Part shown: positions 52,013 through 60,758 of the stretch, piece by piece | Numbering within the stretch: position 1 is the first letter of the stretch | Layout: every line of letters starts with the position of its first letter | Assembly (NCBI RefSeq): GCF_024029895.1 | Contig: NZ_CP097457.1 | Span: 248,001-312,000 of the forward strand | Origin: Buchnera aphidicola (Periphyllus lyropictus) | GTDB lineage: Bacteria > Pseudomonadota > Gammaproteobacteria > Enterobacterales > Enterobacteriaceae | DNA: 64,000 nt | Direction: 5' to 3' | Position numbers and translations under genes: made by a program | Notes under the pieces: generated by a model | What the model saw: the letters and a program-made list of their open reading frames with translations, nothing else | Told to the model about the DNA's origin: nothing | The model's database searches: none

Positions 52013-52708
52013 TTATAAAAATTTTTCAATTTGATTTAACAAACATTGGCCTAGAGGACCTAAATCTGCCCATAATTTGTCATCTTTTAAATATACATTT
52101 CTAATTACTGCTTTACTATATTGTATACATGGAATAATTTCAATATCATTTTTAGCTAACATCGTAAAATAATAAACGTGATATTTTCCTGTTTCTGAAA
52201 TTAAATATTTTTTATCTATATCTTTTTTATTAATAATAAAAATTTTTTCTCCTTTTTTTGAAGATCCTATTTCTTTTGAAAAAATAATATTTCTATTTTC
52301 ATCATAAATTACTATTCTAACATAAGGAGAATTTTTAGAAAATTTTCCTGATATTATTAGTGGATTTTTATCAAAAACAATAATAGAACTAGGTACAAGA
52401 ACTTCTTTATTTATAAGATATTTATAATTTTCAACAGAAATTGATGGTTTATTTAATTCATTTATATTTTCTGATTTATTAAAATTATTTGATGAATTAA
52501 CAAATAAAGAATTTTTTTTGTAAAAATTATCTAAATTTGATTCTTTTAAATCATTTTCTTTTATACTTTTTTTTAAAATTTCTAAAAATCTATCATTAAC
52601 ACATTTATAAAAATATTCTTTTTTTTTATTAATTTTTTTATTTTTAAATTTATTAATATTATTATTAAAAAAACTTAAAATAGAATTTTTTTTGATTGAA
52701 TTATTCAT
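52013..52708 (-). CDS. flgD: Flagellar hook assembly protein FlgD-like
   Basis: 231 residues. The C-terminal two thirds match the FlgD pattern: LINKEVLVPSSIIVFDKN, then VRIVIYDENRNIIFSKEIGSSKKGEKIF (the FlgD Ig-like core, E. coli VTATITDKNGAVVRTIDIG), then a terminal module KAVIRNVYLKDDKLWADLGPLG. The N-terminal part FLEILKKSIKENDLKESNLDNF resembles the SFLTLLVAQLKNQDPTNPM hook-cap motif but has lost the NQDP core. It is upstream of the flgK-like gene toward rne, in flagellar operon order with flgE to flgJ missing. Confidence 0.72.
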   Translation of the reverse strand: MNNSIKKNSILSFFNNNINKFKNKKINKKKEYFYKCVNDRFLEILKKSIKENDLKESNLDNFYKKNSLFVNSSNNFNKSENINELNKPSISVENYKYLINKEVLVPSSIIVFDKNPLIISGKFSKNSPYVRIVIYDENRNIIFSKEIGSSKKGEKIFIINKKDIDKKYLISETGKYHVYYFTMLAKNDIEIIPCIQYSKAVIRNVYLKDDKLWADLGPLGQCLLNQIEKFL

Positions 52709-53055
52709 TTTTAATTTACCAAATTATAGTTTTTGTAAAAACAATTTTTTTTATTTAAAATAAAATAATATCTTTTATATAAACATATAATATAAAAATT
52801 TATTTTTTAAGTAAATATTTAAAAATTTAATTTCATTTAATATTTTACAATTAAATTAAAAATTTATGAAATTTTATTTATTAATTAAATATTTATTTTT
52901 GAAATTTTTTAATTTATTTATATAAAAAATAAATTTTTATAATATTTTTTTTAATTTTTTATAAAAATATATTATATTTAAAGTTAATGTTAAAAAAATA
53001 AAATAATAAATTACATATTTTTTAAAATTTTTTATAATTTAAATTGGAGTGAATA
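52709..53055. other. Divergent intergenic region flgD/ompA
   Basis: About 350 bp of AT-rich DNA. I see no ORF, tRNA or clear hairpin. In Buchnera and E. coli relatives flgA/flgN/murJ (mviN) lie in this interval; no recognisable trace remains. GGAGTG about 9 bases before the ompA ATG is a good ribosome binding site. Confidence 0.5.
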
Positions 53056-54156
53056 ATGAAAAATAAATCTATTTTTATTTCTCTTTTATTAAGTGGATTT
53101 GTTACAACAGCACACGCACAAAGTTTTAATCATGAAAATTCTTTTTATTTTGGTTCAAAAATTAATATTATTAAACATAAAGTTAATGATAATATTGAAA
53201 AAATGATAGATAATTATCAGATTATTAATAATCCTTATAAAAATATTTTAATAGGAGTATATGCTGGATATAAATATAGTAAAAATTTTGGAATAGAGTT
53301 TGCATATAATACTCCTATATCTTCTAGAAGTGAAAAAAATAATCTTGACATACGTTCAATGTTTGATCAGAATTATAATATAAAAAATGAAAAATATTTA
53401 AATAATATATATATAAATGAAAAAATTTTAAAAGATAAAGAACAAAAAAAAGAAAATAATGGAATTATAAATAAAGAAGATCTTAAAGATATTGCTTTAA
53501 AAGAAGAAAAAAAAAGAAATAATAAACTTAATTTTAAAAAAGAAAAAATAAACAATGATATTTTATTTAATAAATTATTTGAAAAAATAAAAAAACGAAA
53601 TTTTCCTATTAAAAAGAATATAGAATTATCTACAAGATTTACATGTCCTTTAACATCTAGCATAGATTTTTCTACAAGATTAGGGCTTTCTTTAAATATA
53701 TCTAAAGATATATTGTTTTCTAATCTAAAAGATAAAAGTTTATCTATAAAAAATAATCTTTTTCCAATTTTTGGCGCAGGAATTTCATATCAAATAAGTG
53801 ATAATTTAATATCTACATTTGAATTTTCAAAAAAATCAAGTTTTTTTAATGAAAAAAATTATAAATACGATGCAGATAATTCAAGTATATTAGATTTTAA
53901 TATTACATATAATTTTGATAACATAATACCAAAAATGTTTAAATATAAATTTTTAAATAAAAAAACTATTGATATTCTTCAACTTCAAAAAGATTTAGAA
54001 GATTCTTTAAAAAATTTTAAATTACCAAAAAAAAAGAACTCATCACCAATTTCTAAAAATAATTCTTCTAAAGAAAAAAGTTTTAAAAAATTTTATAATT
54101 ATTATAAAAAATATTTTAAAATGTTTATAGAAAAATTAAAAAATAATATTTTATAG
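53056..54156 (+). CDS. ompA: OmpA-type beta-barrel with loop insertion, no peptidoglycan-binding domain
   Basis: Outer membrane protein. The signal peptide MKNKSIFISLLLSGFVTTAHA is followed by SFNHENSFYFGSKINI. Strand-like segments match the eight OmpA strands: ILIGVYAGYKYS, FGIEFAYNTP, IELSTRFTCPLT, IDFSTRLGLSLNIS, LFPIFGAGISYQIS, LISTFEFSKKSS, ILDFNITYNFD. Between strands three and four (about residues 100-190) is a charged Lys/Glu/Asn insertion placed in what would be outer loop 2. The C-terminal OmpA peptidoglycan-binding domain is absent, replaced by a Lys-rich tail of about 70 residues. Found where ompA lies in Buchnera, as I recall. Confidence 0.78.
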   Translation: MKNKSIFISLLLSGFVTTAHAQSFNHENSFYFGSKINIIKHKVNDNIEKMIDNYQIINNPYKNILIGVYAGYKYSKNFGIEFAYNTPISSRSEKNNLDIRSMFDQNYNIKNEKYLNNIYINEKILKDKEQKKENNGIINKEDLKDIALKEEKKRNNKLNFKKEKINNDILFNKLFEKIKKRNFPIKKNIELSTRFTCPLTSSIDFSTRLGLSLNISKDILFSNLKDKSLSIKNNLFPIFGAGISYQISDNLISTFEFSKKSSFFNEKNYKYDADNSSILDFNITYNFDNIIPKMFKYKFLNKKTIDILQLQKDLEDSLKNFKLPKKKNSSPISKNNSSKEKSFKKFYNYYKKYFKMFIEKLKNNIL

Positions 54157-54272
54157 AAAAAATAATTTTAATTTTTATTTTTAAATTTTTTTAAAAATTT
54201 ATAGATAAAAATTTATTTTAAAAAATGAAATAATTTTATTATTTTTTTTATTTGTTTTTTTTTTTTTTTTTT

Positions 54273-54355
54273 GGAGGAGAGGGATTCGAACTCTCGGATG
54301 ATTTCTCATCGGCGGTTTTCAAGACCGCTGCCTTAAACCACTCGGCCATCCCTCC
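54273..54355 (-). tRNA. tRNA-Ser (UGA), irregular acceptor/T arm
   Basis: Class II tRNA on the minus strand. The anticodon TGA is in a 7-nt loop on a perfect stem GCGGT/ACCGC, the D arm is GCCGAGTGG..., and the variable arm GATGA-GAAA-TCATC is good. The 3' side is odd: after the T stem only TCCTCC remains to pair with GGAGGG, leaving A7 unpaired, and the T stem GAGAG/CCCTC has an A-C mismatch. This looks like one lost base plus one substitution, or a sequence error. Confidence 0.85.
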
Positions 54356-54496
54356 TTTTTTTTAAAAATTTTATTAAAAATTAAAAAATTCTTAAATATA
54401 TTAAGAATTTTTAATTTTATACATATTAAATACAATTAAATAAAATGTAAAGTTTATTTTTTTAAATAACTTTTTTTATATATTATAAAAGATATA

Positions 54497-54526
54497 TTGA
54501 CATTTTAATTTTATTTGTTATATATA
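54497..54526 (+). promoter_or_regulatory. Sigma-70 promoter before tRNA-Cys/tRNA-Leu
   Basis: A perfect -35 TTGACA (54497-54502) is followed after 18 bases by TATATA (54521-54526), about 55 bp before tRNA-Cys. A perfect TTGACA stands out in this AT background, and the pair would drive the tRNA-Cys/tRNA-Leu transcript. Confidence 0.55.
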
Positions 54527-54579
54527 TAAAAAGTAATAAAAATTTTTTTTTAAAATTATATAAAAAATAATTATAATTA

Positions 54580-54652
54580 GGTGCATTGGCAGACTGGAAT
54601 TATGCAGCGGATTGCAAATCCGTATAACTCGGTTCGATTCCGAGGTGCGCCT
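54580..54652 (+). tRNA. tRNA-Cys (GCA)
   Basis: The acceptor GGTGCAT pairs with GTGCGCC using two G-U pairs, the anticodon is GCA in TTGCAAA on a perfect stem CGGAT/ATCCG, and the T loop is TTCGATT. The counterpart is E. coli cysT, which is also followed by leuZ. Confidence 0.94.
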
Positions 54653-54715
54653 CAAAAAAAATATATCTAAAAAAAATTAAATTAATTTTTCTTATTATCT
54701 TTTTTAAAAAAAATT

Positions 54716-54801
54716 GCCCGAATGGTGAAATTGGTAGACACAAGGGACTTAAAATCCCTCGGTTATTTATAACTTTGTGGGTTCAAGTCCCGCTTCGGGT
54801 A
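54716..54801 (+). tRNA. tRNA-Leu (UAA)
   Basis: Class II tRNA. The acceptor GCCCGAA pairs with TTCGGGT, the anticodon is TAA in CTTAAAA, there is a long variable arm, and the T loop is TTCAAGT. It is nearly the same as E. coli leuZ and sits after tRNA-Cys, as there. UUA is probably the dominant Leu codon here, so this is a heavily used tRNA. It ends 10 bp from the convergent rsmC. Confidence 0.95.
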
Positions 54802-54811
54802 TTAAAAATTT

Positions 54812-55828
54812 TTAATTCATTGATCCTTGAAAAATTTTAAATTTTTTATTTTCTTTTAAAATTTTAAATTTTTTAAATTTTTTTTTAATATATTTAACAC
54901 AAGTTAAATTTCTATTAGATACTATTATAAGTTTTCCATTTTTTTTTAAATGAAATTTTGCCTTATAAATAATTTCTTTAATAAAATTAGTAGAAAATTT
55001 TAAATTTTTATGTAATGGAGGATTAGAAATTATTAAATCAAATTTTTTTTTAATATTAGAATAAAAATTACTTATTTTAAATTTTCCATTAAAATTATTT
55101 AATTTAAAAGTTTTTTTAGAACATTTTAAAGAAGTTAAACAACTATCAGATAAAGTTATTTTATTTTTATATTTTTTATTTGCAAAAGGAATTGAAAGAA
55201 TTCCTGATCCTGATCCAATATCAAGAATACTTTTTTTAATTATTTTTTTTTTATATAATAAAGAAAATAAAAATTTACTTCCTTCATCTATTTTTTTGTA
55301 ACCAAAAACTCCTGGTAAAAATATTATAGGAATATTTTTTAAATAATGAATTTTATAATATTTTTTTAAATTAAATTTATATTTTTTATTAATTATATAA
55401 AAATATATAGTACATTTTCTTCCATAATTTAATTTTTTAAAATTTATATTTTTTTTAAAGAAATTAACGAAACTATTAATTCCACTTTTATTTTCTCCAA
55501 CAAGAAAAATTATTGATTTTTTTTTTAGAGAAGAAATAATATTTTTTAATTGAAATAATGTTTCTTTTTTATTTTTAGAAAAAAAATAAATTATTGTATT
55601 ATATTTTTGTATTTTTTTTTTTTTAATTAAAAAACGAATATAAATATTTTTTTTTTTTAAATTTTTTAAATATTTTAAAAAATGATATTTTTGAACGTGT
55701 ATTATTTTATTTTTTGTTTTTAATATTTCAGGTAAAGAATCTTCTATATTTCCAGAAAAAATTACTTTTTTTTTCGAAAAAATTTTTTTATGAATTAATA
55801 TTAATTGACTTGGCTTACTTAAATTCAA
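54812..55828 (-). CDS. rsmC: 16S rRNA (guanine-N2)-methyltransferase RsmC
   Basis: Methylates G1207 of 16S rRNA. 338 residues (E. coli 343). It is a two-domain protein with a degenerate N-terminal methyltransferase fold and an active C-terminal one carrying LDIGSGSGILSIPFA (SAM site, about residue 203) and ISNPPLH (catalytic NPPFH-type motif, about 269). PGVFGYKKIDEGSKFLFSLL is RsmC-specific. Divergent from minC. Confidence 0.9.
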   Translation of the reverse strand: MNLSKPSQLILIHKKIFSKKKVIFSGNIEDSLPEILKTKNKIIHVQKYHFLKYLKNLKKKNIYIRFLIKKKKIQKYNTIIYFFSKNKKETLFQLKNIISSLKKKSIIFLVGENKSGINSFVNFFKKNINFKKLNYGRKCTIYFYIINKKYKFNLKKYYKIHYLKNIPIIFLPGVFGYKKIDEGSKFLFSLLYKKKIIKKSILDIGSGSGILSIPFANKKYKNKITLSDSCLTSLKCSKKTFKLNNFNGKFKISNFYSNIKKKFDLIISNPPLHKNLKFSTNFIKEIIYKAKFHLKKNGKLIIVSNRNLTCVKYIKKKFKKFKILKENKKFKIFQGSMN

Positions 55829-55942
55829 AATTTTATCTCCTAATTTTTTTATATTTTTTATTTAATGATATTAATTTATATACATGTTAATATTTTATAA
55901 ATATTTTTATAAAAAAATAAAAAAAATTATGTAATTTATATT

Positions 55943-56632
55943 ATGAATCAAAAATTTAAAAAAATACCAATTACTTTTAAAGGTAGTGTTTTTACTACAT
56001 TAATTCTTTATTTAAAAAGTAATAAAGTAAATAAAATTTATGATGCTTTACAAAAAAAAATAAAGGAATCTCCTAAATTTTTTAAAAATGCTCCAATTAT
56101 TGTAAATTTATCTTTATTTCCAAAAAATTCTAATTGGATTAAAATTCAGAAAGTAATTTTGTCTAGTGGATTTTTAATAATAGGAATTAGTGAGTGTTAT
56201 GATTTATATTTAAAAAAAATAATTCAAAAATTAGGATTACCAATTTTTTCAAATACAAGAAAATTAATAAATTTAAAAAAAAAATCAATAAAAAATAAAA
56301 TATTATTTAAAAGTATAATTTATAAAAATACTATACGTTCAGGTCAAACCATATATGCAAAAAAATCTGATTTAATAATTATAAATAATGTCAATGAAGG
56401 ATCTGAATTAATTGCTGATGGAAATATTCATGTTTATGGAAAATTAAGTGGAAGAGCTTTAGCTGGAGCTCATGGAGATTCTACTAGAAGAATATTTTGT
56501 ACTAATTTATATTCAGAATTATTATCTATTTCTGGAGAGTATTGTTTAATGGATTTAATTCCAAAAAATATTTTAAATAAATCTGCTCAAATATTTTTAA
56601 AAAAAGGAATTATTAATATAAAAAAATTATAA
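55943..56632 (+). CDS. minC: Septum site-determining protein MinC
   Basis: Inhibitor of FtsZ assembly. 229 residues (E. coli 231). A divergent N-terminal FtsZ-interacting domain is followed by a well-kept C-terminal beta-helix domain: RSGQTIYAKKSDLIIINNVNEGSELIADGNIHVYGKLSGRALAGA, which binds MinD and mediates dimerisation. First of minCDE. Confidence 0.95.
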   Translation: MNQKFKKIPITFKGSVFTTLILYLKSNKVNKIYDALQKKIKESPKFFKNAPIIVNLSLFPKNSNWIKIQKVILSSGFLIIGISECYDLYLKKIIQKLGLPIFSNTRKLINLKKKSIKNKILFKSIIYKNTIRSGQTIYAKKSDLIIINNVNEGSELIADGNIHVYGKLSGRALAGAHGDSTRRIFCTNLYSELLSISGEYCLMDLIPKNILNKSAQIFLKKGIINIKKL

Positions 56633-56668
56633 TTACTTTAAATCTTAAATTTAAGGAAATATTAAGAA

Positions 56669-57478
56669 ATGACTCGTATTATTGTAATTACATCTGGTAA
56701 AGGAGGAGTTGGAAAAACTACTTCAAGCGCATCAATTGCTACTGGTTTAGCTCAATCTGGAAAAAAAACTGTAGTTATTGATTTTGATGTAGGATTAAGA
56801 AATTTAGATTTAATTATGGGTTGTGAAAGAAGAGTAGTTTATGATTTTATAAATATTATTCAAGGAGAATCAACTGTAAATCAAACTTTAATTAAAGATA
56901 AATATACAAAAAATTTATTTATTTTACCTACTTCTCAAACTAAAGATAAAGATTCTTTAACTTATGAAGGTGTAGAATTAGTTTTTAAAAAATTATTAAA
57001 AATGAATTTTGACTTTATTATTTGTGATTCTCCTGCAGGAATAGAAAGAGGAGCTTTATTAGCTTTATATTTTGCTGATGAAGCAATAATTACTACTAAT
57101 CCAGAAATTTCTTCAGTTCGAGATTCAGATAGAATTTTAGGTATCCTTTCGTCTAAATCTAAACGAGCTAAAGAACAAAAAGATCCTGTAAAAGAATATT
57201 TATTATTAAATAGATATTCTCCGAATAAAGTTTATTCAGGAGATATGTTAAGTGTAGAAGATGTATTAGATATTTTAAGAATACCATTAATAGGTGTAAT
57301 TCCAGAAGATTTATCTATTTTAAAAGCGTCTAACAAAGGATCTCCAGTTATTTTAAATTCAAAATCTAATGCAGGACAAGCTTACCAAGATGTAGTTAAA
57401 AGGTTATTAGGAGAAACTATTGAATTTCGTTTTATAAAAGAAAAAAAAACTTTTTTTCAACGTTTATTTGGAAGATAA
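56669..57478 (+). CDS. minD: Septum site-determining ATPase MinD
   Basis: Membrane-cycling ParA-type ATPase that recruits MinC and is released by MinE. 269 residues (E. coli 270), highly conserved. The deviant Walker A is SGKGGVGKTTSSASIA (residues 9-24), with DFDVGLRNLDLIMGCERR, CDSPAGIERGA and a C-terminal amphipathic membrane-targeting helix (FFQRLFGR). AAGGAAA lies upstream. Confidence 0.98.
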   Translation: MTRIIVITSGKGGVGKTTSSASIATGLAQSGKKTVVIDFDVGLRNLDLIMGCERRVVYDFINIIQGESTVNQTLIKDKYTKNLFILPTSQTKDKDSLTYEGVELVFKKLLKMNFDFIICDSPAGIERGALLALYFADEAIITTNPEISSVRDSDRILGILSSKSKRAKEQKDPVKEYLLLNRYSPNKVYSGDMLSVEDVLDILRIPLIGVIPEDLSILKASNKGSPVILNSKSNAGQAYQDVVKRLLGETIEFRFIKEKKTFFQRLFGR

Positions 57479-57480
57479 TT

Positions 57481-57732
57481 ATGACTCTTTTAGATTTTTT
57501 TTTATTTAAAAAAAAAAAAACAGCTATTATAGCAAAAAAAAGATTAAAAATTATTATTGCTGAACAAAAAAAAAATACTAAACAACCAAATTATATTCCT
57601 GCTTTAAAAAAAGAAATTTTAAAAACAATTTGTAAATATATTAAAATTGATAAAAAATCTATTACAGTTGAATATGATAAAAAAAATAATAATATTTCAG
57701 TATTAGAATTAAATGTTAAATTACCAAAATAA
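57481..57732 (+). CDS. minE: Cell division topological specificity factor MinE
   Basis: Drives Min oscillation by stimulating MinD ATPase. 83 residues (E. coli 88). It starts MTLLDFFLFKKKKTAIIAKKRLKIIIAEQ, with the MinD-interacting segment, then the topological specificity domain YIPALKKEILKTICKYIKID. It begins 2 bp after the minD stop. Retention of the full Min system in such a reduced genome is typical of Buchnera. Confidence 0.96.
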   Translation: MTLLDFFLFKKKKTAIIAKKRLKIIIAEQKKNTKQPNYIPALKKEILKTICKYIKIDKKSITVEYDKKNNNISVLELNVKLPK

Positions 57733-57768
57733 TTTTCTAATAAAAAAATTATTTTTTTATTAGAAAAT
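57732..57768. terminator. Bidirectional terminator minE/tsaB
   Basis: An 18-bp perfect inverted repeat ATTTTCTAATAAAAAAAT / ATTTTTTTATTAGAAAAT with one central base lies directly after minE, between convergent minE and tsaB. The central A/T bases would form the loop. Confidence 0.65.
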
Positions 57769-57799
57769 ATTTATTTTTTTAATAATGATTATTATGAAT

Positions 57800-58456
57800 T
57801 TAATTATTAATTTTGTTATTTAAATAATTTGGAATTATAGTTTTTTTTAAATTTTTATTATTTTTAATAATTTGCAATGCTAAAGGTATTATATCTATAG
57901 CAAATGGATTACTAATATTAAATATTTTTTTTTTTTTATAATTATTTAAAAAAGAAAAATTTACATTTTGTATAATATTCCATTTCTTTTTTATTTCTTT
58001 TAATTTTTTTAAAGCAATTTTATTAGAAATAAATAATTCTTTTTTTATTAGTATCCATTTTTCATTTTTAAATAAATATTGACCCCAATAAATATTTTTT
58101 TTATTTGCATACATTAAAATTATAAAATTTTTTTTTAAAGTTTTTCTTTTAGCTTGTTCAGCTAAAATTTTTAATGTAGAAATTCCAATTAATGGAATTT
58201 TTAATCCTATTGAAATTCCTTTTGCTACACTTGTTGCAATTCTAATTCCAGTAAAAGATCCCGGTCCTTTCGAAAAAGCAATATAATCAATTTCTTTAAT
58301 TAAAATTGAATTTTTAAATAAAATTTTTTGAATCATACAAATAATCATTTTATTATTATTTTTATAAGAAAATTGATATATTTGATCTATTTTTTTATCT
58401 TTTTTTAAAGCTATTGAACATAAATTTAAAGTCATATCAAAAGTTAATAACTTCAT
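57800..58456 (-). CDS. tsaB: tRNA threonylcarbamoyladenosine biosynthesis protein TsaB
   Basis: Partner of TsaD/TsaE in making t6A37. 218 residues (E. coli YeaZ 231). It opens LLTFDMTLNLCSIALKK, with SKGPGSFTGIRIATSVAKGISIGLKIPLIGISTL as the family hallmark. The C-terminal end is shortened. Downstream of yoaE on the same strand, convergent with minE, as in Buchnera. Confidence 0.95.
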   Translation of the reverse strand: MKLLTFDMTLNLCSIALKKDKKIDQIYQFSYKNNNKMIICMIQKILFKNSILIKEIDYIAFSKGPGSFTGIRIATSVAKGISIGLKIPLIGISTLKILAEQAKRKTLKKNFIILMYANKKNIYWGQYLFKNEKWILIKKELFISNKIALKKLKEIKKKWNIIQNVNFSFLNNYKKKKIFNISNPFAIDIIPLALQIIKNNKNLKKTIIPNYLNNKINN

Positions 58457-58531
58457 AATAGTAAAATTTTTTTAAATTGTAATATATTAATATTTTTATA
58501 ACTTATTTATATAAAATTTTTTATAAATAAA

Positions 58532-60118
58532 TTATAAGATTTTTTCATTATTTTTTTTTGAATTTTTAGTAATTCTTACAAGATCTATTTTATAATTTTT
58601 TACTTTTATAATATGAAAATTAAATGAAGATATATTAATAATATCTCCTGAAACAGGAATATTTCCTTTTTTTTCAATTAATAAACCAGCAATCGAAGCA
58701 TGAACATTGTTATTATCAATCAAATTTTTGGTATTTAATACTTGTTGAATATAATGTAAATTTGTATGTCCTTTTACTAACCAACCATTTTTTTCTTTAG
58801 TAATATCTGGTGTTTCATCAGCATCTGGAAAATCTCCAGCAATAGCTTTTAAAAAATCTAATGGAGTAATTAAACCTTGAACAATATTAAATTTATTTAA
58901 AACAATAACCATATTTCCTTTAGACTTTTTTAAAATTTTTAATAATTTTATTGGATTTAATTTTTCTGAAATAAAAATAGGGGTATTTCTAGATAAACAA
59001 TCTAATATTTTTTTCTTATTTTCAATAATTGAAAATAGTTCTTTTGCTCGAACAACTCCTATAATTTTATCTAAATTTCCTTTACATATTGGAAATAAAC
59101 TATGAGGGGTATCTAATAATTGTTTTTTTATTTTTTTATGCGATTCTTTTATATTTATCCATGAAATTTCCATTCTTGGAGTCATGATACTTTTTATAGG
59201 TCGAATAGCTAAGTTTATAAGATTATAAATCATATATTTTTCTTCTTTTTTGAAATTAATATATTCTTTAGAATCATAATTATCATGATTAAAATTATGC
59301 ATTTTTTTAAAAATCTTTTTATTTTTTTTATCTTTTTTAATAATTTTTAAAATAGTTTCTAATACTCTAATTCTAATAGGTCTTTTACATTGATATAAAG
59401 AAAAATTATATTTAGATATTTGATTAAATAGTTCAATACAAATAGAAAATATAATAGCTACATATAAATATGTTTTAGAAATGTAAAATCCTAAAGATTC
59501 ACATATTAAACTAACTCCAATCATTAATAAAAAACTTAAGCATAATACAATAATAGTTTTATATTTATCAACAATTTTTTGTAATGATTTAGAAATAAAT
59601 AACATAACCATTATAGAAATAATAACAGCTAAAATCATAACAAATAAATTATTTACAATTCCAATTGCTGTAACAATTGAATCTAAAGAAAATATTGTAT
59701 CTAAAATTACTATTTGAAAAATAATTATCCAAAAATTTGAATATTTATTATTTTTTTTCTTTTTTATATTTTTATTATATAAATTTTCATTTAGTTCTAT
59801 TAAAGAAATTAAAGATAAAAATATTCCACCAATTAATAAAACAATTTCTCTAATAGATAAAGTAATATATTGGTTAGAATAAATAGGATTAGTAAGAGAA
59901 GTGGACCATGATATAAATATAAGAAAAGAAATTCTTATAAAAAGTGATAATATTAAACCAATAATTCTAGCCTTTTTTCTTTGTTTAGGATTTAACTTTT
60001 TAACTAAAACTGTTAAAAAAATTAAATTATCAATACCTAATACTATTTCAATAACTATTAATGCTAATAAACCAGTCCAAGCTGACGGGTCTAAAGTAAA
60101 TGTCATTAAATACTCCAT
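58532..60118 (-). CDS. yoaE: TerC family inner-membrane protein with CBS and CorC domains (YoaE)
   Basis: 528 residues (E. coli YoaE 518). The N-terminal TerC domain has about seven membrane helices with acidic residues in LIVIEIVLGIDNLIFL and VILDTIFSLDSIVTAIG. Then come two CBS motifs (SIMTPRMEISWINIK, VQGLITPLDFLKAIAGDFPDADETPD) and a CorC_HlyC domain (GWLVKGHTNLHYIQQVL). TerC relatives are linked to metal (Mn) efflux; the exact substrate of YoaE is not established. It keeps strikingly more sequence identity than most membrane proteins here. Confidence 0.94.
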   Translation of the reverse strand: MEYLMTFTLDPSAWTGLLALIVIEIVLGIDNLIFLTVLVKKLNPKQRKKARIIGLILSLFIRISFLIFISWSTSLTNPIYSNQYITLSIREIVLLIGGIFLSLISLIELNENLYNKNIKKKKNNKYSNFWIIIFQIVILDTIFSLDSIVTAIGIVNNLFVMILAVIISIMVMLFISKSLQKIVDKYKTIIVLCLSFLLMIGVSLICESLGFYISKTYLYVAIIFSICIELFNQISKYNFSLYQCKRPIRIRVLETILKIIKKDKKNKKIFKKMHNFNHDNYDSKEYINFKKEEKYMIYNLINLAIRPIKSIMTPRMEISWINIKESHKKIKKQLLDTPHSLFPICKGNLDKIIGVVRAKELFSIIENKKKILDCLSRNTPIFISEKLNPIKLLKILKKSKGNMVIVLNKFNIVQGLITPLDFLKAIAGDFPDADETPDITKEKNGWLVKGHTNLHYIQQVLNTKNLIDNNNVHASIAGLLIEKKGNIPVSGDIINISSFNFHIIKVKNYKIDLVRITKNSKKNNEKIL

Positions 60119-60264
60119 AAAATAAAAGAAATTTTTATAAAAATATATTTATGAATTAAAGTTAATTAAATTTTTGGGTATTAATTTAATAAAAATTTAT
60201 AAATTTTTATTTTTTAATATTATATAAAAAATTTTTAAAAAAAAATTTTTAAAATATTTATTAA

Positions 60265-60289
60265 AACCTCCGTATTTATAACAGAGGTT
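60265..60289 (-). terminator. Terminator after cspC
   Basis: Hairpin AACCTC / GAGGTT (60265-60270 and 60284-60289) with a 13-nt loop sits about 60 bp after the cspC stop. On the minus strand it is followed by a T-rich stretch, so it likely ends the abundant cspC mRNA. Confidence 0.65.
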
Positions 60290-60350
60290 ATTTAAAAATT
60301 TTCAATGTTTTAAAAAATTTTTAATAAAATTTTAAATAAACAATTTTTTA

Positions 60351-60560
60351 TTAAATTGCAAAAACATTTACAGCAGAAGGTCCTTTTTGTCCTTCTTGAA
60401 TTTCAAATTCTACGTTTTGACCTTCAGATAAAGTTTTAAATCCTTCGCCTTGAATAGAAGAAAAATGAACAAAAACATCTTTACTACCATCTTCAGGAGT
60501 AATAAATCCAAAACCTTTTGCTTCATTAAACCATTTTACTTGGCCTTTAATCTTTGACAT
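60351..60560 (-). CDS. cspC: Cold shock-like protein CspC
   Basis: RNA chaperone/antiterminator of the OB fold. 69 residues, nearly identical to E. coli Csp[24 protein letters not shown]1 KGFGFIT and RNP2 VFVHF intact, ending [10 protein letters not shown]. The coding sequence is visibly less AT-biased than its neighbours, implying strong purifying selection and high expression. AAGGATATTG precedes the ATG. Confidence 0.96.
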   Translation of the reverse strand: MSKIKGQVKWFNEAKGFGFITPEDGSKDVFVHFSSIQGEGFKTLSEGQNVEFEIQEGQKGPSAVNVFAI

Positions 60561-60758
60561 TACAATATCCTTAAAAATTTACATTATAACAAAATTACTA
60601 TGTATTATATAAATAAAAAATATGAATTTTATTAAATAATATTCATTAATCTTATCATAGAGGATTTTTAAATAAAAAACAATATTTAAACATTTTCTTT
60701 ATTTTTTAAAAACTTTTATTTTTGTTTTTTTTTAAATTTTTATTTATAAAAATTTTTA

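Noticed and set aside
53373-53663. 96-codon ORF opposite the ompA insertion
   Set aside because: Antisense of Lys/Glu codons reads as Phe/Leu/Ser; the sense frame has signal peptide and barrel strands.
54255-54272. 18-nt T run beside tRNA-Ser
   Set aside because: Lies just past the 5' edge on the plus strand, 3' of the minus-strand tRNA as an A run; it is on the wrong strand for a T-tail terminator and is more likely a background homopolymer.
59901-60125. 74-codon ORF opposite the yoaE start
   Set aside because: Antisense shadow of the conserved TerC domain.
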